Notes: generated by a model not told the origin, from the sequence alone. Positions 1 to 10,884 are shown, counted from the stretch's first letter. The stretch is DNA of 64,000 nucleotides from Vicingaceae bacterium (GCA_019429185.1 JAHYJH010000002.1:21305-85304); one strand, 5' to 3'. Translations and numbers: made by a program.

Positions 1-1382
<1,382 letters not shown>

Positions 1383-1392
1383 TTAGCGAAAA

Positions 1393-1400
1393 CAAATATA
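1393..1400 (-). promoter_or_regulatory. Predicted -7 box of gyrB
   Basis: Reads TATATTTG on the minus strand, matching the Bacteroidota TAnnTTTG consensus, 38 bases before the gyrB start. No convincing -33 TTG is seen at the usual distance. Confidence 0.5.
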
Positions 1401-1474
1401 CCTATTATGTCATTGGATTTGCTTATAAAAAATAAGCTAAATCATATTTTTTATTAACAATTCGATTAACATTT

Positions 1475-2113
1475 TTAAGCAGCACAAGGAATTCTTAAAT
1501 CAATAAAGCTAAGTTGCCATGAACCATTTATTTGAGAGAAATAAAAAGTGTAATTATGGGTATTTACAACGGTAATTTTTATGGTTTCGCTAATAAATTG
1601 AATTGCCTGAATTTCTTTCTCATTCAAATTGGCATAATTCCAAATTTCACTGTCATTTAAGGGGTTTATATTTTCCTGAAAACAACCTTGTTTGTCGTAG
1701 CTATTTTTTTCACAAACTATTTTTGGCAACTTTTCCTCAACAGGCATTAAACTTAATGAATCAAACAAAAGACTAAAAAACCCTTGCTTTGTTGTTGACG
1801 ATTTATAATTTTCAATTTCATAAATCTTGCTTACTTCTGGCATAGCTCCCGAATTTTCTATAATGTACAAACCATAATCTTTATAAAAAAGTTGGTTGAA
1901 CGCTGCTGCATTTTTAGTTTCTATTGCAGTTACCAATTGCTGATAAAATTGCAAAAAGGAATTAGTATTAGGCATTAATTTAGCGTTTTCTACTGTTATC
2001 AAGCCTGTTTTTACTGTAAGTGAATCTAATTGTTGTTGCTGAGTAGATTCGTTGGTTTGGTTGTCTGTACAAGCAATAAGAAAAAACAGAAATATAAAAA
2101 TATAAGGCTTCAT
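1475..2113 (-). CDS. Hypothetical lipoprotein
   Basis: 212 residues, function not recognised. The N-terminus is a clear lipoprotein signal: a hydrophobic run followed by LIAC at residues 12-15, so Cys15 would be lipidated after signal peptidase II cleavage. No Asp at +2... the residue after Cys is Thr, compatible with outer-membrane sorting. The mature part is polar with no recognised catalytic motif; its size and last strands (YTFYFSQINGSWQLSFIDL) are reminiscent of NTF2-like periplasmic domains, which is a weak impression only. It stands 10 bases downstream of the gene ending at 2123 on the same strand and could be the last gene of that transcript. Confidence 0.7.
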   Translation of the reverse strand: MKPYIFIFLFFLIACTDNQTNESTQQQQLDSLTVKTGLITVENAKLMPNTNSFLQFYQQLVTAIETKNAAAFNQLFYKDYGLYIIENSGAMPEVSKIYEIENYKSSTTKQGFFSLLFDSLSLMPVEEKLPKIVCEKNSYDKQGCFQENINPLNDSEIWNYANLNEKEIQAIQFISETIKITVVNTHNYTFYFSQINGSWQLSFIDLRIPCAA

Positions 2114-2122
2114 TTTATGATA

Positions 2123-2677
2123 TTAATATGTTTTAGCTACAATCAAATTATGAAGATACAAACGTGCTTTTTTTCTTAATGTTTTCATTTGTCTATTTGA
2201 TTTACCTAATTCAATATTGAAATTATCAAAGGTTTGAATTTTACCATTTAAAATAAATCTAAAAATACTATGTGAGTAGTTGCAAACAACAGGATCGTGC
2301 AGTAACTGTATTTCTAATTGATTGCTTTTATCTTGTGATTCAATAAAGTAAGGAAATAATTCTTCTTTAACTAAATTAAAAAAAACAACTTCTTTACCTT
2401 CGTATTTCTCAAAGTTTTCTATTTCTGATATACTAAATAAAACATCTTCTTTTTGAGAATATTTATTATTTAAACCTGACCGATTAACAGAAATATCAGA
2501 TAGTGTTTTTACTAAAAATTTATAGGGTATTTGAACAACTTCGTCAGGATTTACTCTATAATATAACTTTTCCCCTATTTCAAATTTATCAATAACTGGC
2601 TTGTTATTCCAATGAAGACGTAAAGGAATATAGTCTAGATTACATTCATTATTAGTTGTTTGCAACTTCAAAACCAC
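2123..2677 (-). CDS. Unknown protein, third gene of TIGR04255 cassette
   Basis: 184 residues, not recognised. No signal peptide or membrane segment is seen; the C-terminus is basic (RQMKTLRKKARLYLHNLIV). It overlaps the upstream gene by 26 bases on the same strand, so the two are probably co-translated, and the first gene of the set overlaps the second by 8 bases. The context suggests a small accessory cassette rather than core metabolism. If a downstream start were used the overlap would shrink, but no better start is evident. Confidence 0.65.
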   Translation of the reverse strand: MVLKLQTTNNECNLDYIPLRLHWNNKPVIDKFEIGEKLYYRVNPDEVVQIPYKFLVKTLSDISVNRSGLNNKYSQKEDVLFSISEIENFEKYEGKEVVFFNLVKEELFPYFIESQDKSNQLEIQLLHDPVVCNYSHSIFRFILNGKIQTFDNFNIELGKSNRQMKTLRKKARLYLHNLIVAKTY

Positions 2678-3125
2678 TCATCAAAAATTCAAGAACTAAC
2701 TTTCTAATGTCTAAATCATCATAATCATAAAATTCCGAAAAACTATCTTGTAGCTTATATCCCGAAAAGCTAGAAAAAGAATCTCCAAACTCATCTATAG
2801 ATAAAAGATGAACTCCTTTGATTGATGAAAAAGTCATTAACACTTCATTTTCTCCTCCATACATCATTTTGATTTTTGGGAAAAGAGTAGCAGAAGTATC
2901 TTGACATTTAGTTTGTCTGTGTAATTCTAAAATCACCTTAATTAAAACCTCATTTTGAGGGGGTGTAAAGTTATATTTTTGAGAAAGTTTATTATAACTT
3001 TGATCCAAACTATTTGTATCAATGTTTGTTATTGATCTAGAAAAATACTGTGGTTCATTTTCACCTTTATATAAAGCTGAAGATGTGTCACTCTTCTCTA
3101 TTAATAAATTATCAAATTCATTCAT
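2652..3125 (-). CDS. Unknown protein, second gene of TIGR04255 cassette
   Basis: 157 residues, not recognised. Soluble, acidic, without a signal peptide or obvious motif. Its start overlaps the stop of the TIGR04255-like gene by 8 bases, and its 3' end overlaps the next gene by 26 bases, so the three genes form one tightly packed transcription unit. Proteins encoded beside TIGR04255 members are often unannotated partners; nothing here identifies a biochemical role. Confidence 0.65.
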   Translation of the reverse strand: MNEFDNLLIEKSDTSSALYKGENEPQYFSRSITNIDTNSLDQSYNKLSQKYNFTPPQNEVLIKVILELHRQTKCQDTSATLFPKIKMMYGGENEVLMTFSSIKGVHLLSIDEFGDSFSSFSGYKLQDSFSEFYDYDDLDIRKLVLEFLMSGFEVANN

Positions 3126-3843
3126 ATTTTGAAGTTAATTTATATGTTGTTGAACCAAAAAAGATTTTATTTTTAAATTCTCTCAATTCATCGAATATGT
3201 CCCAAATATTATCAATATTCAAACTTAAATTACTTTGCATAAAAACATCAATATCTAATACCATGAAGTTTTTATTGTCCTCTTTTTTAATATATTCTCT
3301 AATTAATCCTTTTATGTTTTTATTTTTGTTTGGCAAAAGTATTTCTAAATTAAACCCCTCCATTTCTTCATTTAATCCCTTTGGCAATATTGGTAATAAA
3401 TAGAAATCATCCCTTAAGTCAGTTTTATGTTGGAGTTCAAATTTATTAATGTATCTAATTCCTATTCTTGTTATTTTTAAAAAATTAAACTCATTAATAA
3501 AATCTTCCCATATTTGTTTTGGTTCTGATATAAAATTTTGCCAATCAGTATATCCTTTTATTTTGTTAAATGCTACTCCATTAATCCTTAATTGACAAAC
3601 CCTTCCTTCATCTTCTTTAGTTAAATTAACTCCAGCAATTAATTTATTTTGATTTATAGTTGAGTCAAGATTAATTCCAATATTATATTCTAGTATGTCA
3701 CCCATTTTAGGGTAGTTAGCTACTTTTTCAGTTGAAAATTCTTTTAATTTATCAACAGTTAATTTATCATCTAAATCGAATTTAAAATCTATTAATGCTT
3801 CCTGAATAGGTGCGTTCTTTAAATTTCTAACCTTATTTTCCAT
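3118..3843 (-). CDS. TIGR04255-family protein
   Basis: 241 residues, cytoplasmic, matching the patchily distributed family TIGR04255 in length and in its landmarks: an N-terminal NAPIQEALIDFKF segment (Pro-x-x-Glu-Ala), the central GVNLTKEDEGR and QLRINGVAF strands, and the signature ITRIGIRYINKF near residue 140. The family's molecular function is not established; its scattered distribution suggests accessory or defence-type genes. Here it is the first of three overlapping genes. Assignment rests on recalled family features, not on a profile search. Confidence 0.75.
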   Translation of the reverse strand: MENKVRNLKNAPIQEALIDFKFDLDDKLTVDKLKEFSTEKVANYPKMGDILEYNIGINLDSTINQNKLIAGVNLTKEDEGRVCQLRINGVAFNKIKGYTDWQNFISEPKQIWEDFINEFNFLKITRIGIRYINKFELQHKTDLRDDFYLLPILPKGLNEEMEGFNLEILLPNKNKNIKGLIREYIKKEDNKNFMVLDIDVFMQSNLSLNIDNIWDIFDELREFKNKIFFGSTTYKLTSKYE

Positions 3844-4018
3844 TTCAAATATTGACTTTCACAATAGTAATAAAAAAACACTATCTAAGACTAGATTTAA
3901 CAATTTTTGTGATGTAAAGCTATAAATAATTTATAAATCTCAAATCGGTTTAATAATAATTTTTGAACTACAGATTGTTAATCTAATATCCTCTATTATT
4001 TATAACTCATCCCTTATT

Positions 4019-5644
4019 TTATTCCAAAAGCTCCTCAATCACGTTTCCATCGCAAGAGGAAGGCATGGCAACTCCCAAAATTACGGAAAGCGTTGCTGCA
4101 ATATCTGCAATAGCTACTTGTTCTGTTCTTACTCCTTGTTTTATATTGGTTCCGTACCACAACAATGGCACATGCGTATCATAATTATAAGGCGAACCAT
4201 GTGTGGTTCCTTTTTTGGTCCATTTGTTTATCCAACCCGAAGCTAATACAAACATCACATCTCCCGAACGCACCTGATGAAATCCTCTTTGAACATTCCC
4301 CATGATTTTATCGGTAAACTCAGCTGCTTTTAAGTTGGTTGCCGAAACTGCTTTTACAATACCTTGTTGTGTCAACATAAAGTTTACCGAAACATTTTCT
4401 ATTTCAATTAAATTTAATTGATGTTCCTTAATTAAATCGTGATTAAAAAACAGTTGGTAATTCGATAAGTTTGCTACTAAATTTGCTACCTTAAATTTTT
4501 CAAAAAGAGCAGCATTTATGCTAGTTAAAGTAGCTTTTTCTTCAAAATACCCACTAGGAATTTTATTGTCAATGGTATGTTGAGGAATATCTGCCACACC
4601 ATGGTCGGCAGTTAAAAAAACTAAAAACTCTCCCTTACCTACTTGAGTTTCTAAAAAAGTTAACAATTCAGCCATTTCTCTGTCCAAACGCAAATACGTA
4701 TCTTGAATTTCTACCGAATAAGGTCCAAATTGATGTCCGATATAATCTGTAGAAGAAAAACTTATGGTAAGCAAATCGGTAATCTTATCACTACCTAATT
4801 GCTCATTTTTAATCACTTCAAAAGCCAATTCTTTTAAAATGGTGTTTCCAAAAGGAGTTGTTTTTATTAGGTCATAATTTTTATTGGCTTTTCTCAACTT
4901 TGGTAAATCATGAGGAAAAACAGGGGCTTTTTCGCCCTCAAAAACTTCCTCATAAGGATTGTTGTCGGCAATACTTTCGGTATAATCATGTATAGGTAAA
5001 AGTGTTTCCCAAGGTTTTTGTAAATAGGTATTAGCGGTATTTTTTTGATTCAATTCGTTTAACCATTTAGGTAGTTCTTGCATATAATACGTACTAGAAA
5101 TCCATTTTCCTTCATCTTCTCCAGCAAACCAATAAGCAGCATCAGCCTGATGTCCGGCAGGTAAAATAGCTCCTCTGTCTTTAATAGAAATTCCTATTAC
5201 TTTAGCTTGTTTATTAGCCGACTTCAACTCATCGGCAATGGTAGTAACCAATAGTTTATTTGGCGACATTTTTCCCATAATGGTTGTTGTGCCAACTGAT
5301 TCATAATTATCATCGGAAGTACAATAGGTTTTTGTTTTATTGGTTTTGTCGTACCAAGTATTAGCAATGATGCCATGGTTGGCAGGAGTTGTTCCTGTAT
5401 AAATTGAAGCATGACCAGGAGCGGTATAGGTAGGCATATAGTTAAAATGCGTTTGTTCACAGTTGAAACCATTATTTACCAACTTTTTAAAACCATCATC
5501 ACCAAATTTATCCCAAAAACGAATTAAATAATCGTAACGCATTTGATCTACTACAATACCCACTACCAATTTAGGTTGTTTTTGCTGTGCTTGTGCAAAA
5601 AATATGCTTGTAACTAAGGAAATAACTAATAATAGATGCTTCAT
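4019..5644 (-). CDS. pafA: PafA-like alkaline phosphatase, secreted
   Basis: 541 residues with a signal peptide (residues 1-19, ending AQA-Q). Belongs to the alkaline phosphatase superfamily of two-zinc phosphomonoesterases acting outside the cytoplasm. Visible: metal Asp33 in VVDQMRYD, the Thr nucleophile Thr74 in YTAPGHAS (PafA uses Thr where E. coli PhoA uses Ser), the metal pair DH in LTADHGVAD near residue 348, and a late His in THVPLLWYG. Length fits PafA of Flavobacteriia. Stands alone, separated from neighbours by about 175-200 bases, so probably its own transcript. Specificity for phosphomonoesters rather than diesters is inferred. Confidence 0.88.
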   Translation of the reverse strand: MKHLLLVISLVTSIFFAQAQQKQPKLVVGIVVDQMRYDYLIRFWDKFGDDGFKKLVNNGFNCEQTHFNYMPTYTAPGHASIYTGTTPANHGIIANTWYDKTNKTKTYCTSDDNYESVGTTTIMGKMSPNKLLVTTIADELKSANKQAKVIGISIKDRGAILPAGHQADAAYWFAGEDEGKWISSTYYMQELPKWLNELNQKNTANTYLQKPWETLLPIHDYTESIADNNPYEEVFEGEKAPVFPHDLPKLRKANKNYDLIKTTPFGNTILKELAFEVIKNEQLGSDKITDLLTISFSSTDYIGHQFGPYSVEIQDTYLRLDREMAELLTFLETQVGKGEFLVFLTADHGVADIPQHTIDNKIPSGYFEEKATLTSINAALFEKFKVANLVANLSNYQLFFNHDLIKEHQLNLIEIENVSVNFMLTQQGIVKAVSATNLKAAEFTDKIMGNVQRGFHQVRSGDVMFVLASGWINKWTKKGTTHGSPYNYDTHVPLLWYGTNIKQGVRTEQVAIADIAATLSVILGVAMPSSCDGNVIEELLE

Positions 5645-5776
5645 GGTTCAAAAATTTAAACCACAAATTTACATTTTAAAAACTATACTTATTGGGAAAA
5701 GATGTTATGATAATGTTAGCTGTTTTCCCACGAATTCACGAATTTCTCGATTGAAAAAAATAAAATGAACACAAAA

Positions 5777-5814
5777 AACCCTCCCGATGATAAGTCAAAA
5801 TCACCGAGAGGGTT
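5777..5814 (-). terminator. Rho-independent terminator of the RDD gene
   Basis: Imperfect hairpin with arms AACCCTC (5777-5783) and GAGGGTT (5808-5814), partly extended inward by CG/CG and TGA pairs. On the minus strand it is followed by a run of six T, placing it correctly just after the RDD-family stop codon at 5841. Confidence 0.7.
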
Positions 5815-5840
5815 AAAAGAAGGTTTTTTTTAAGGTTTAA

Positions 5841-6425
5841 TTATTTTTTAAAAACAGCTGTTTTCGCTATTAAATCATGAATAGCTTGTCTTTTATCTCC
5901 AAGAACAAAGAAACAACCTATAAAAATTATTAATCCAGCTATAGAACCAATAGTTCCTAAAATAGCAACACCAGTAACACCAGCTAATAAAGCCAATATT
6001 GTTCCTGAATATTTTAATAATGCTCTTGTCCATAATGCACCAGCAGCAGCAGCAGTACCATCTTGATTGGCATTTTTAATTTTCAATAACATTTTACCAG
6101 GTGTTTGACCTGTTATTCCTTCCATCACAAATAGCACTAAGGACATTAAATAAATGCCTGCTAATGTTCCTATCATTCCTCCAAGCATTGCTCCAAAACC
6201 TCCCATTAAAGCATCGCCTTCAGCACTTCCTGTGGCGGCTTGTGATCCAAAAAATATTCCTATTAAGGTTGCTCCTAAAGCCATACCTAAAATACTTCCA
6301 ACAATTGCATTAAATACAAAGTCTATTAAATATGCTCCTAAACGTGGTCCAAATCCTATTCTGTTAGAATTGTTATCAGAAGCAACTTCTTGATTTACTT
6401 CTGTAGTTGTAGTTTCTTCACTCAT
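5841..6425 (-). CDS. RDD-family membrane protein
   Basis: 194 residues. An acidic, Asn-rich cytoplasmic N-terminus (1-20) is followed by the RDD pattern: GPRLGAYLIDFVF with conserved Arg and Asp in the first membrane helix, a Gly/Ala-rich second helix, GQTPGKMLLKIK before the later helices, and the terminal HDLIAKTAVF. Four to five membrane segments can be drawn. RDD proteins are proposed ion or solute transporters; the substrate cannot be read from sequence. Single-gene unit with its own terminator. Confidence 0.85.
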   Translation of the reverse strand: MSEETTTTEVNQEVASDNNSNRIGFGPRLGAYLIDFVFNAIVGSILGMALGATLIGIFFGSQAATGSAEGDALMGGFGAMLGGMIGTLAGIYLMSLVLFVMEGITGQTPGKMLLKIKNANQDGTAAAAGALWTRALLKYSGTILALLAGVTGVAILGTIGSIAGLIIFIGCFFVLGDKRQAIHDLIAKTAVFKK

Positions 6426-6556
6426 AATTTTTAGTTTTAGTTAATATTAATTTGTTTTGTTTTAGGCAACTAAAATAGAACATTTAGTAAAAATTACAAC
6501 TTTTATCTAAAAAATGTTATTAACAATCTATGAAAAATGGTAGTTAGTCTAAGAGC

Positions 6557-8269
6557 TTATTTTTTGCTCCACTCCTTAAAATTAGGGTCTTTCTCGTTTT
6601 GTTTAAGCAGTTCATAATTGTTGAAATAAATCTTCTTTTCTAGTTTCAAATCAATGTTTTCTATCTTTCCCAACGCTCTTTTTAGGGTAATAATTTGTTC
6701 TTTTTCACCAAAATAGTTACTCCATTGTTCAAAATCATTGTTAATCTTACACTTATTTATTGCAATAATTTCATCATTGACTGAAACGCCACTTTTTTCA
6801 GCAATTGAATTGGGATAGAGCGAATCAACAACACATAAATTATTTTCATAGCGTACTTTAAAGCCGAATTTTGCTTCATTATAATTGCTTGATGGCGAAA
6901 TCTTCAGCTCACATCCAATATAAGTTAAGGCTTCCTCTAAAAAAGGGGTAAAATCTGCTGTACCATGAATAAGTTGATCATAAATTTCATTAAAAGAAGC
7001 TCCAGCTATTTTTTCTACTGATTTTTTATAATCTAAATCGCTTACTCCCTTACCTTTTTTAGCAAAATCGGTATAAAGGAGTTTCATCACATCTTTTAAT
7101 ACTTTTTTGTTACTGGTATTTTTCATGATAAAAATATCGGTAATAAAAGCAATTAACGCTCCTTCGGTATAAATAGAACCTTTTCTGTTGGGAATTCCTT
7201 TTACATAACCATCTAACCAAGTATCAAAGGAAGAAGCTGCTACAGACATATTTTCTACACCAAAATTAGTGTAGTGTCTTTCTAGTAATTTATCAAACGT
7301 ACTTTTGTATTGAGTCCAATCAAACACACCAGAACTCAGCAGATATTTGTCTCCAAAATAAGTGGTAACGCCTTCATCCAAATAGCCTAAAACGGTGTAG
7401 TTTTCTTTGGTATAATCGTAAGGGTACATTTCAATAGGTCGAATTTGTTTTACATTCCAAGTGTGATATAATTCGTGGGAACTAACTCCCAAAAGTTCAT
7501 TATACCAACCTTTTTCATTCATAATGTCATACGATGGTCCCAAAGAAATTACCGTAGAATTACTATGTTCTACACCATGATACGTTCTAAAAGGGAGGAT
7601 TTGAAATAAAAAATGGTATTCTTTTGTGGGAAATTCTCCATAATCATTTATTTGGTTGGCAATAAACTTTTTAAAGTCATTTTCTAATTTGTTAAAGTCG
7701 GGCTTACATTCGCCTTGAAACCACAAATGAAAAAGCACCTTACTTTCTTGAAAAGAATGGTGTTTTAAAGAGTTACTGGCAATAAACGGACAATCTACCA
7801 ATTCATGAAAATCTTTTGCCTCAAATTGATGTGTTTTTGTTTGTCTTAACCCAGTAGCTAATTTGTAAGTTTTAGGCAGTTTAAGTTCTAAATAACATTT
7901 TTCGTTGATTCTTTTTGAATCATACAAGAAGCAATTTACACCATTAACATACAACTGATTGTCATCTAAATAAGATGAACCAGCATTAATTTCAGCAGCG
8001 TAATAATTATACTTGATATGAAGTTGTGCTGTTTTTTCTGTATTTATTTCCCACAAGTCTTTTTTTAATTTTTTAAAAGAAAGCGGTTTCCCTTTTTCAT
8101 CATAGGGTTGGAATTTTTGAATGTTTTTAGCAAAATTTCCCAATTCATACCTTCCTGGACGCCATGCTGGCAATTGAACCAGTTGTGTTGATTGTGAGTT
8201 GGTGTCTATAATAAATTCAATGTCAATAAAATGTGAATTTGGCTGTTGGTAAGAAATAATATACTGCAT
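6557..8269 (-). CDS. M61-family metallopeptidase with PDZ domain
   Basis: 570 residues from the preferred ATG at 8269, which gives the typical start MQYIISYQQP; an in-frame ATG at 8308 would add 13 residues. Zinc aminopeptidase-type protein of family M61 (glycyl aminopeptidase). Domains in order: beta-rich N-terminal domain with LPAWRPGRYELGNFAKN, a thermolysin-like catalytic domain with HELYH (two zinc His plus catalytic Glu) followed by TWN and the third ligand in YLDEGVTTYFGD, then a C-terminal PDZ domain around SLYPNSIAEKSGVSVNDEI. No signal peptide is seen, so it appears cytoplasmic. Substrate unknown. Confidence 0.88.
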   Translation of the reverse strand: MQYIISYQQPNSHFIDIEFIIDTNSQSTQLVQLPAWRPGRYELGNFAKNIQKFQPYDEKGKPLSFKKLKKDLWEINTEKTAQLHIKYNYYAAEINAGSSYLDDNQLYVNGVNCFLYDSKRINEKCYLELKLPKTYKLATGLRQTKTHQFEAKDFHELVDCPFIASNSLKHHSFQESKVLFHLWFQGECKPDFNKLENDFKKFIANQINDYGEFPTKEYHFLFQILPFRTYHGVEHSNSTVISLGPSYDIMNEKGWYNELLGVSSHELYHTWNVKQIRPIEMYPYDYTKENYTVLGYLDEGVTTYFGDKYLLSSGVFDWTQYKSTFDKLLERHYTNFGVENMSVAASSFDTWLDGYVKGIPNRKGSIYTEGALIAFITDIFIMKNTSNKKVLKDVMKLLYTDFAKKGKGVSDLDYKKSVEKIAGASFNEIYDQLIHGTADFTPFLEEALTYIGCELKISPSSNYNEAKFGFKVRYENNLCVVDSLYPNSIAEKSGVSVNDEIIAINKCKINNDFEQWSNYFGEKEQIITLKRALGKIENIDLKLEKKIYFNNYELLKQNEKDPNFKEWSKK

Positions 8270-8381
8270 AATTAATTGATTTTTTATAGCAGCAAAGGTA
8301 ATGTTCAAGTAAAGAAATTTTGAATTTTGAATGATTAATTATGAATTAATTTTCTTTTATAAATATCTTTCAAGACTTTAC

Positions 8382-8389
8382 TAATTTTA
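8382..8389 (+). promoter_or_regulatory. Possible -7 box of rlmB
   Basis: TAATTTTA, a 7/8 match to TAnnTTTG, four bases before the ATG. If real, the rlmB mRNA would be leaderless or nearly so, a layout also seen at lexA in this window. Confidence 0.3.
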
Positions 8390-8393
8390 CGCC

Positions 8394-9134
8394 ATGAATA
8401 AAGACGAACATTTAATTTTTGGAATACACCCTATTTTGGAAGCTATCAACTCAGGCAAGGAGATAGACAAACTTTATATCCAACAAGATATTAAAGGACC
8501 AGGTTTAACCGAATTAAGAAATGCCATTAAAAAGCATAAAATTCCTTTTTCGCATGTTCCTGTTTTTAAGTTAAATAAACATATTTCTGGAAATCATCAA
8601 GGAGTTATTGGTTTTATTTCTCCCATTTCGTTGCATGATATTGAGCAAGTTATACCTACTTTGTTTGAACAAGGAAAAGTTCCCTTTGTTTTAATTTTAG
8701 ATAAGGTTACGGATGTACGTAATTTTGGAGCAATAAGTCGTTCTGCTGCTTGTGCTGGAGTGGACGCTATTGTAATTCCAAGCAGAGAATCGGCTCAAAT
8801 TAATGCTGATGCCATAAAAACATCTGCTGGAGCATTGAATCATATTCCTGTTTGCAAAGTTCAAAATTTAACCGACACTGTGTTATTTCTAAAAGCAAGT
8901 GGTTTGAAAATTGTTTCTTGCACCGAAAAAAGTGCTGACACTATTTATAATGTTGATTATACCTCTCCAACAGCAATTATTATGGGTGGGGAAGAAAAAG
9001 GTATTTCAAATCAATTACTAAAAAACAGCGATGCACGAGTTAAAATTCCAATTGTGGGAGAGATTTCTTCTCTGAATGTGTCTGTTGCTGCCGGAATAGT
9101 GCTTTTTGAAGCAGCCAAACAACGATTGGTTTAA
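8394..9134 (+). CDS. rlmB: 23S rRNA 2'-O-ribose guanosine methyltransferase RlmB/TrmH family
   Basis: 246 residues, SPOUT-class SAM-dependent methyltransferase; RlmB methylates the 2'-hydroxyl of G2251 in the 23S P-loop. The N-terminal substrate-binding domain begins FGIHPILEAINSGKEIDKLY; the catalytic domain has motif 1 DKVTDVRNFGAISRSA with the conserved Asn and Arg, motif 2 IIMGGEEKGIS, and motif 3 PIVGEISSLNVSVAAGI forming the knot that binds SAM. Length is standard. Convergent with the downstream gene and divergent from the M61 peptidase. Confidence 0.92.
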   Translation: MNKDEHLIFGIHPILEAINSGKEIDKLYIQQDIKGPGLTELRNAIKKHKIPFSHVPVFKLNKHISGNHQGVIGFISPISLHDIEQVIPTLFEQGKVPFVLILDKVTDVRNFGAISRSAACAGVDAIVIPSRESAQINADAIKTSAGALNHIPVCKVQNLTDTVLFLKASGLKIVSCTEKSADTIYNVDYTSPTAIIMGGEEKGISNQLLKNSDARVKIPIVGEISSLNVSVAAGIVLFEAAKQRLV

Positions 9135-9137
9135 TAC

Positions 9138-9332
9138 ACTCAACACACATAGGTTTTCGGTTTTTTCACTCTTTCTTTTTCTCTTTCTCTGCGTTAAAAT
9201 TTTAAACCGTAACTAATGCTATGCTTACAACTTACACACAAGCTCGCTCATTCAGCCACTGGCTGAATGCCGTACCTTGATAAAGAAAAAAATAAATTCG
9301 TCAAAATTCCCAAAAACCTATGTGTGTTGAGT
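9138..9332 (+). repeat. 195-bp inverted-repeat element
   Basis: Perfect 20-bp terminal inverted repeats (9138-9157 and 9313-9332) enclose non-coding sequence holding a second perfect 9-bp hairpin, CATTCAGCC/GGCTGAATG (9249-9257 and 9261-9269). It fills the space between convergent genes. It could be a MITE-like element or a large bidirectional terminator; no target duplication is evident. Confidence 0.6.
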
Positions 9333-9342
9333 ATAATTTCCT

Positions 9343-10884
9343 TTATCCCCCATTTTTTGCTTTTAACAACATCAATTTAACGAAGGATTGATTGTTTATT
9401 TTACTATCTAACCAAATTAAAAAATCAAAATAATCGAGTGCAATTTTCTCATAAGGATCTTGTAAAACGGTTAACAAACTCTTTTTAAATTCAATAAATT
9501 GTTCTTTGAGTTTTTCATCTGTTTTGCATTTAGTTAGCTTTCGCATTTCTTGAATGAAAATAGTCTCAAATTTATAATCTCTTTTATTAATAGTTAAAAA
9601 TCGTTTTGTTGACTTAATATTATATTCTAACAAATCAAGATTATTTAGCTCATAATGAATAATTAAATTAACTAAACGGGCAAACGTATAAACATCATCT
9701 CTCAAGCCAGGTTTATTTTCATTCAGCACTAAATTAATGTAACGTAATGCTCCTTTTAAATCTTCAGTAAAAAAATAAGCCCGAGAAATATTATAATAAA
9801 ATAGCATTTCTTCTTCTTTGTTAACTTTTCCATTAAATCGTTTTAACCGCTCTAAAATTTCAGGAACAACTTGTTTAATAGCTTTTGCGTATTCTCCTTT
9901 TGAAATGAATATATTTAATTCAGCATTAAAAGGCAATGTAAATAATTTCAATTGAATATCTATGCTTTCAAAGCCTGATTTCGTTTCTAAGGCTTTCATT
10001 TTTTCAATAATAGAAAGGGTTTTATCCCAGTTTTTCTCTGCCAAATAAGTATATAACACATTGTTTAATGCCCGAATGTATCTTTTAGGAAGCTCCTTCA
10101 TGATAGCTGGATTTGCCTCCATTATTTTAATTACTTTATTGAAATTTTCAGAAGCAGTTTCGTGGTCATGATTAGTAACAGCACAAAGTCCTTTAATTGA
10201 ATAGCATGCAGTTGTTGCTTTTATAGAATAGGCAGTATTTTTACCAACAATTAAAGGGTGATTTGCAATTTTTTTAATTTCATTCTGTCCCTCTTTATTT
10301 CGAGTATAACCTCCTTTGCGTATCACATAATTTACCCTCGAATATAATTTTTGATATTCGGCAATGTTTCTTAATTTTTCTATACAATCTGACTCTTCCT
10401 CAATTAGATTGTCCATGTTCACTTTGAACTTATTATCCAAAAAAGCTTCTTCTACTAATTTTTTTTCCCAATCAATTAAATCAAGTAAAAAATAATATTT
10501 TTCGAAAACATAAGCCGTTTCTTTTGTTCTTAAAATATTTTTATAACATTCCGTATAAAGGGCTTTGTTAAATAGAAGTTCAATATTTCGCAGGTTTTCC
10601 TGAATAATTGAGGCCGCAGAATTATCAGAATGAAAACCTCTTAAACTTTTTAAAATAAGCTTATATAAATGATTTTTTTCCGAAGGCAAATGTTTAATAA
10701 AATTTTCGTCTTTAAATTGGTGTTTTAAATCTTCTTCATCATATACCTCTTGCTCTTCCACGTATTCAAAAAGCTTTATGTAGTTCTTTTCTCCGGTTTG
10801 TAATGAAGACATTAACTTAAAATATCTTTTCTCTGATTTAGTCAGCGATTTTATCAGGTGAAATAATTCTTTTGAAGGCTTCAT
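9343..10884 (-). CDS. Conserved hypothetical helical protein (TPR-like)
   Basis: 513 residues, no signal peptide, no catalytic motif recognised. The sequence is almost wholly alpha-helical and rich in Lys, Glu, Leu, Tyr and Asn. Helical hairpins with TPR-like spacing appear in the middle and C-terminal half (NKVIKIMEANPAI, LYTYLAEKNWDKTLSIIEKM, YYNISRAYFFTEDLKGALRYI), suggesting a protein-interaction scaffold. I recognise the general type as common in Bacteroidota but not its function. Divergent from the M1 peptidase. Confidence 0.7.
   Translation of the reverse strand: MKPSKELFHLIKSLTKSEKRYFKLMSSLQTGEKNYIKLFEYVEEQEVYDEEDLKHQFKDENFIKHLPSEKNHLYKLILKSLRGFHSDNSAASIIQENLRNIELLFNKALYTECYKNILRTKETAYVFEKYYFLLDLIDWEKKLVEEAFLDNKFKVNMDNLIEEESDCIEKLRNIAEYQKLYSRVNYVIRKGGYTRNKEGQNEIKKIANHPLIVGKNTAYSIKATTACYSIKGLCAVTNHDHETASENFNKVIKIMEANPAIMKELPKRYIRALNNVLYTYLAEKNWDKTLSIIEKMKALETKSGFESIDIQLKLFTLPFNAELNIFISKGEYAKAIKQVVPEILERLKRFNGKVNKEEEMLFYYNISRAYFFTEDLKGALRYINLVLNENKPGLRDDVYTFARLVNLIIHYELNNLDLLEYNIKSTKRFLTINKRDYKFETIFIQEMRKLTKCKTDEKLKEQFIEFKKSLLTVLQDPYEKIALDYFDFLIWLDSKINNQSFVKLMLLKAKNGG

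Noticed and set aside
3050..3403. 117-residue plus-strand frame
   Set aside because: Antisense to the TIGR04255-like gene and its neighbour; low-complexity Phe/Leu/Ser composition.
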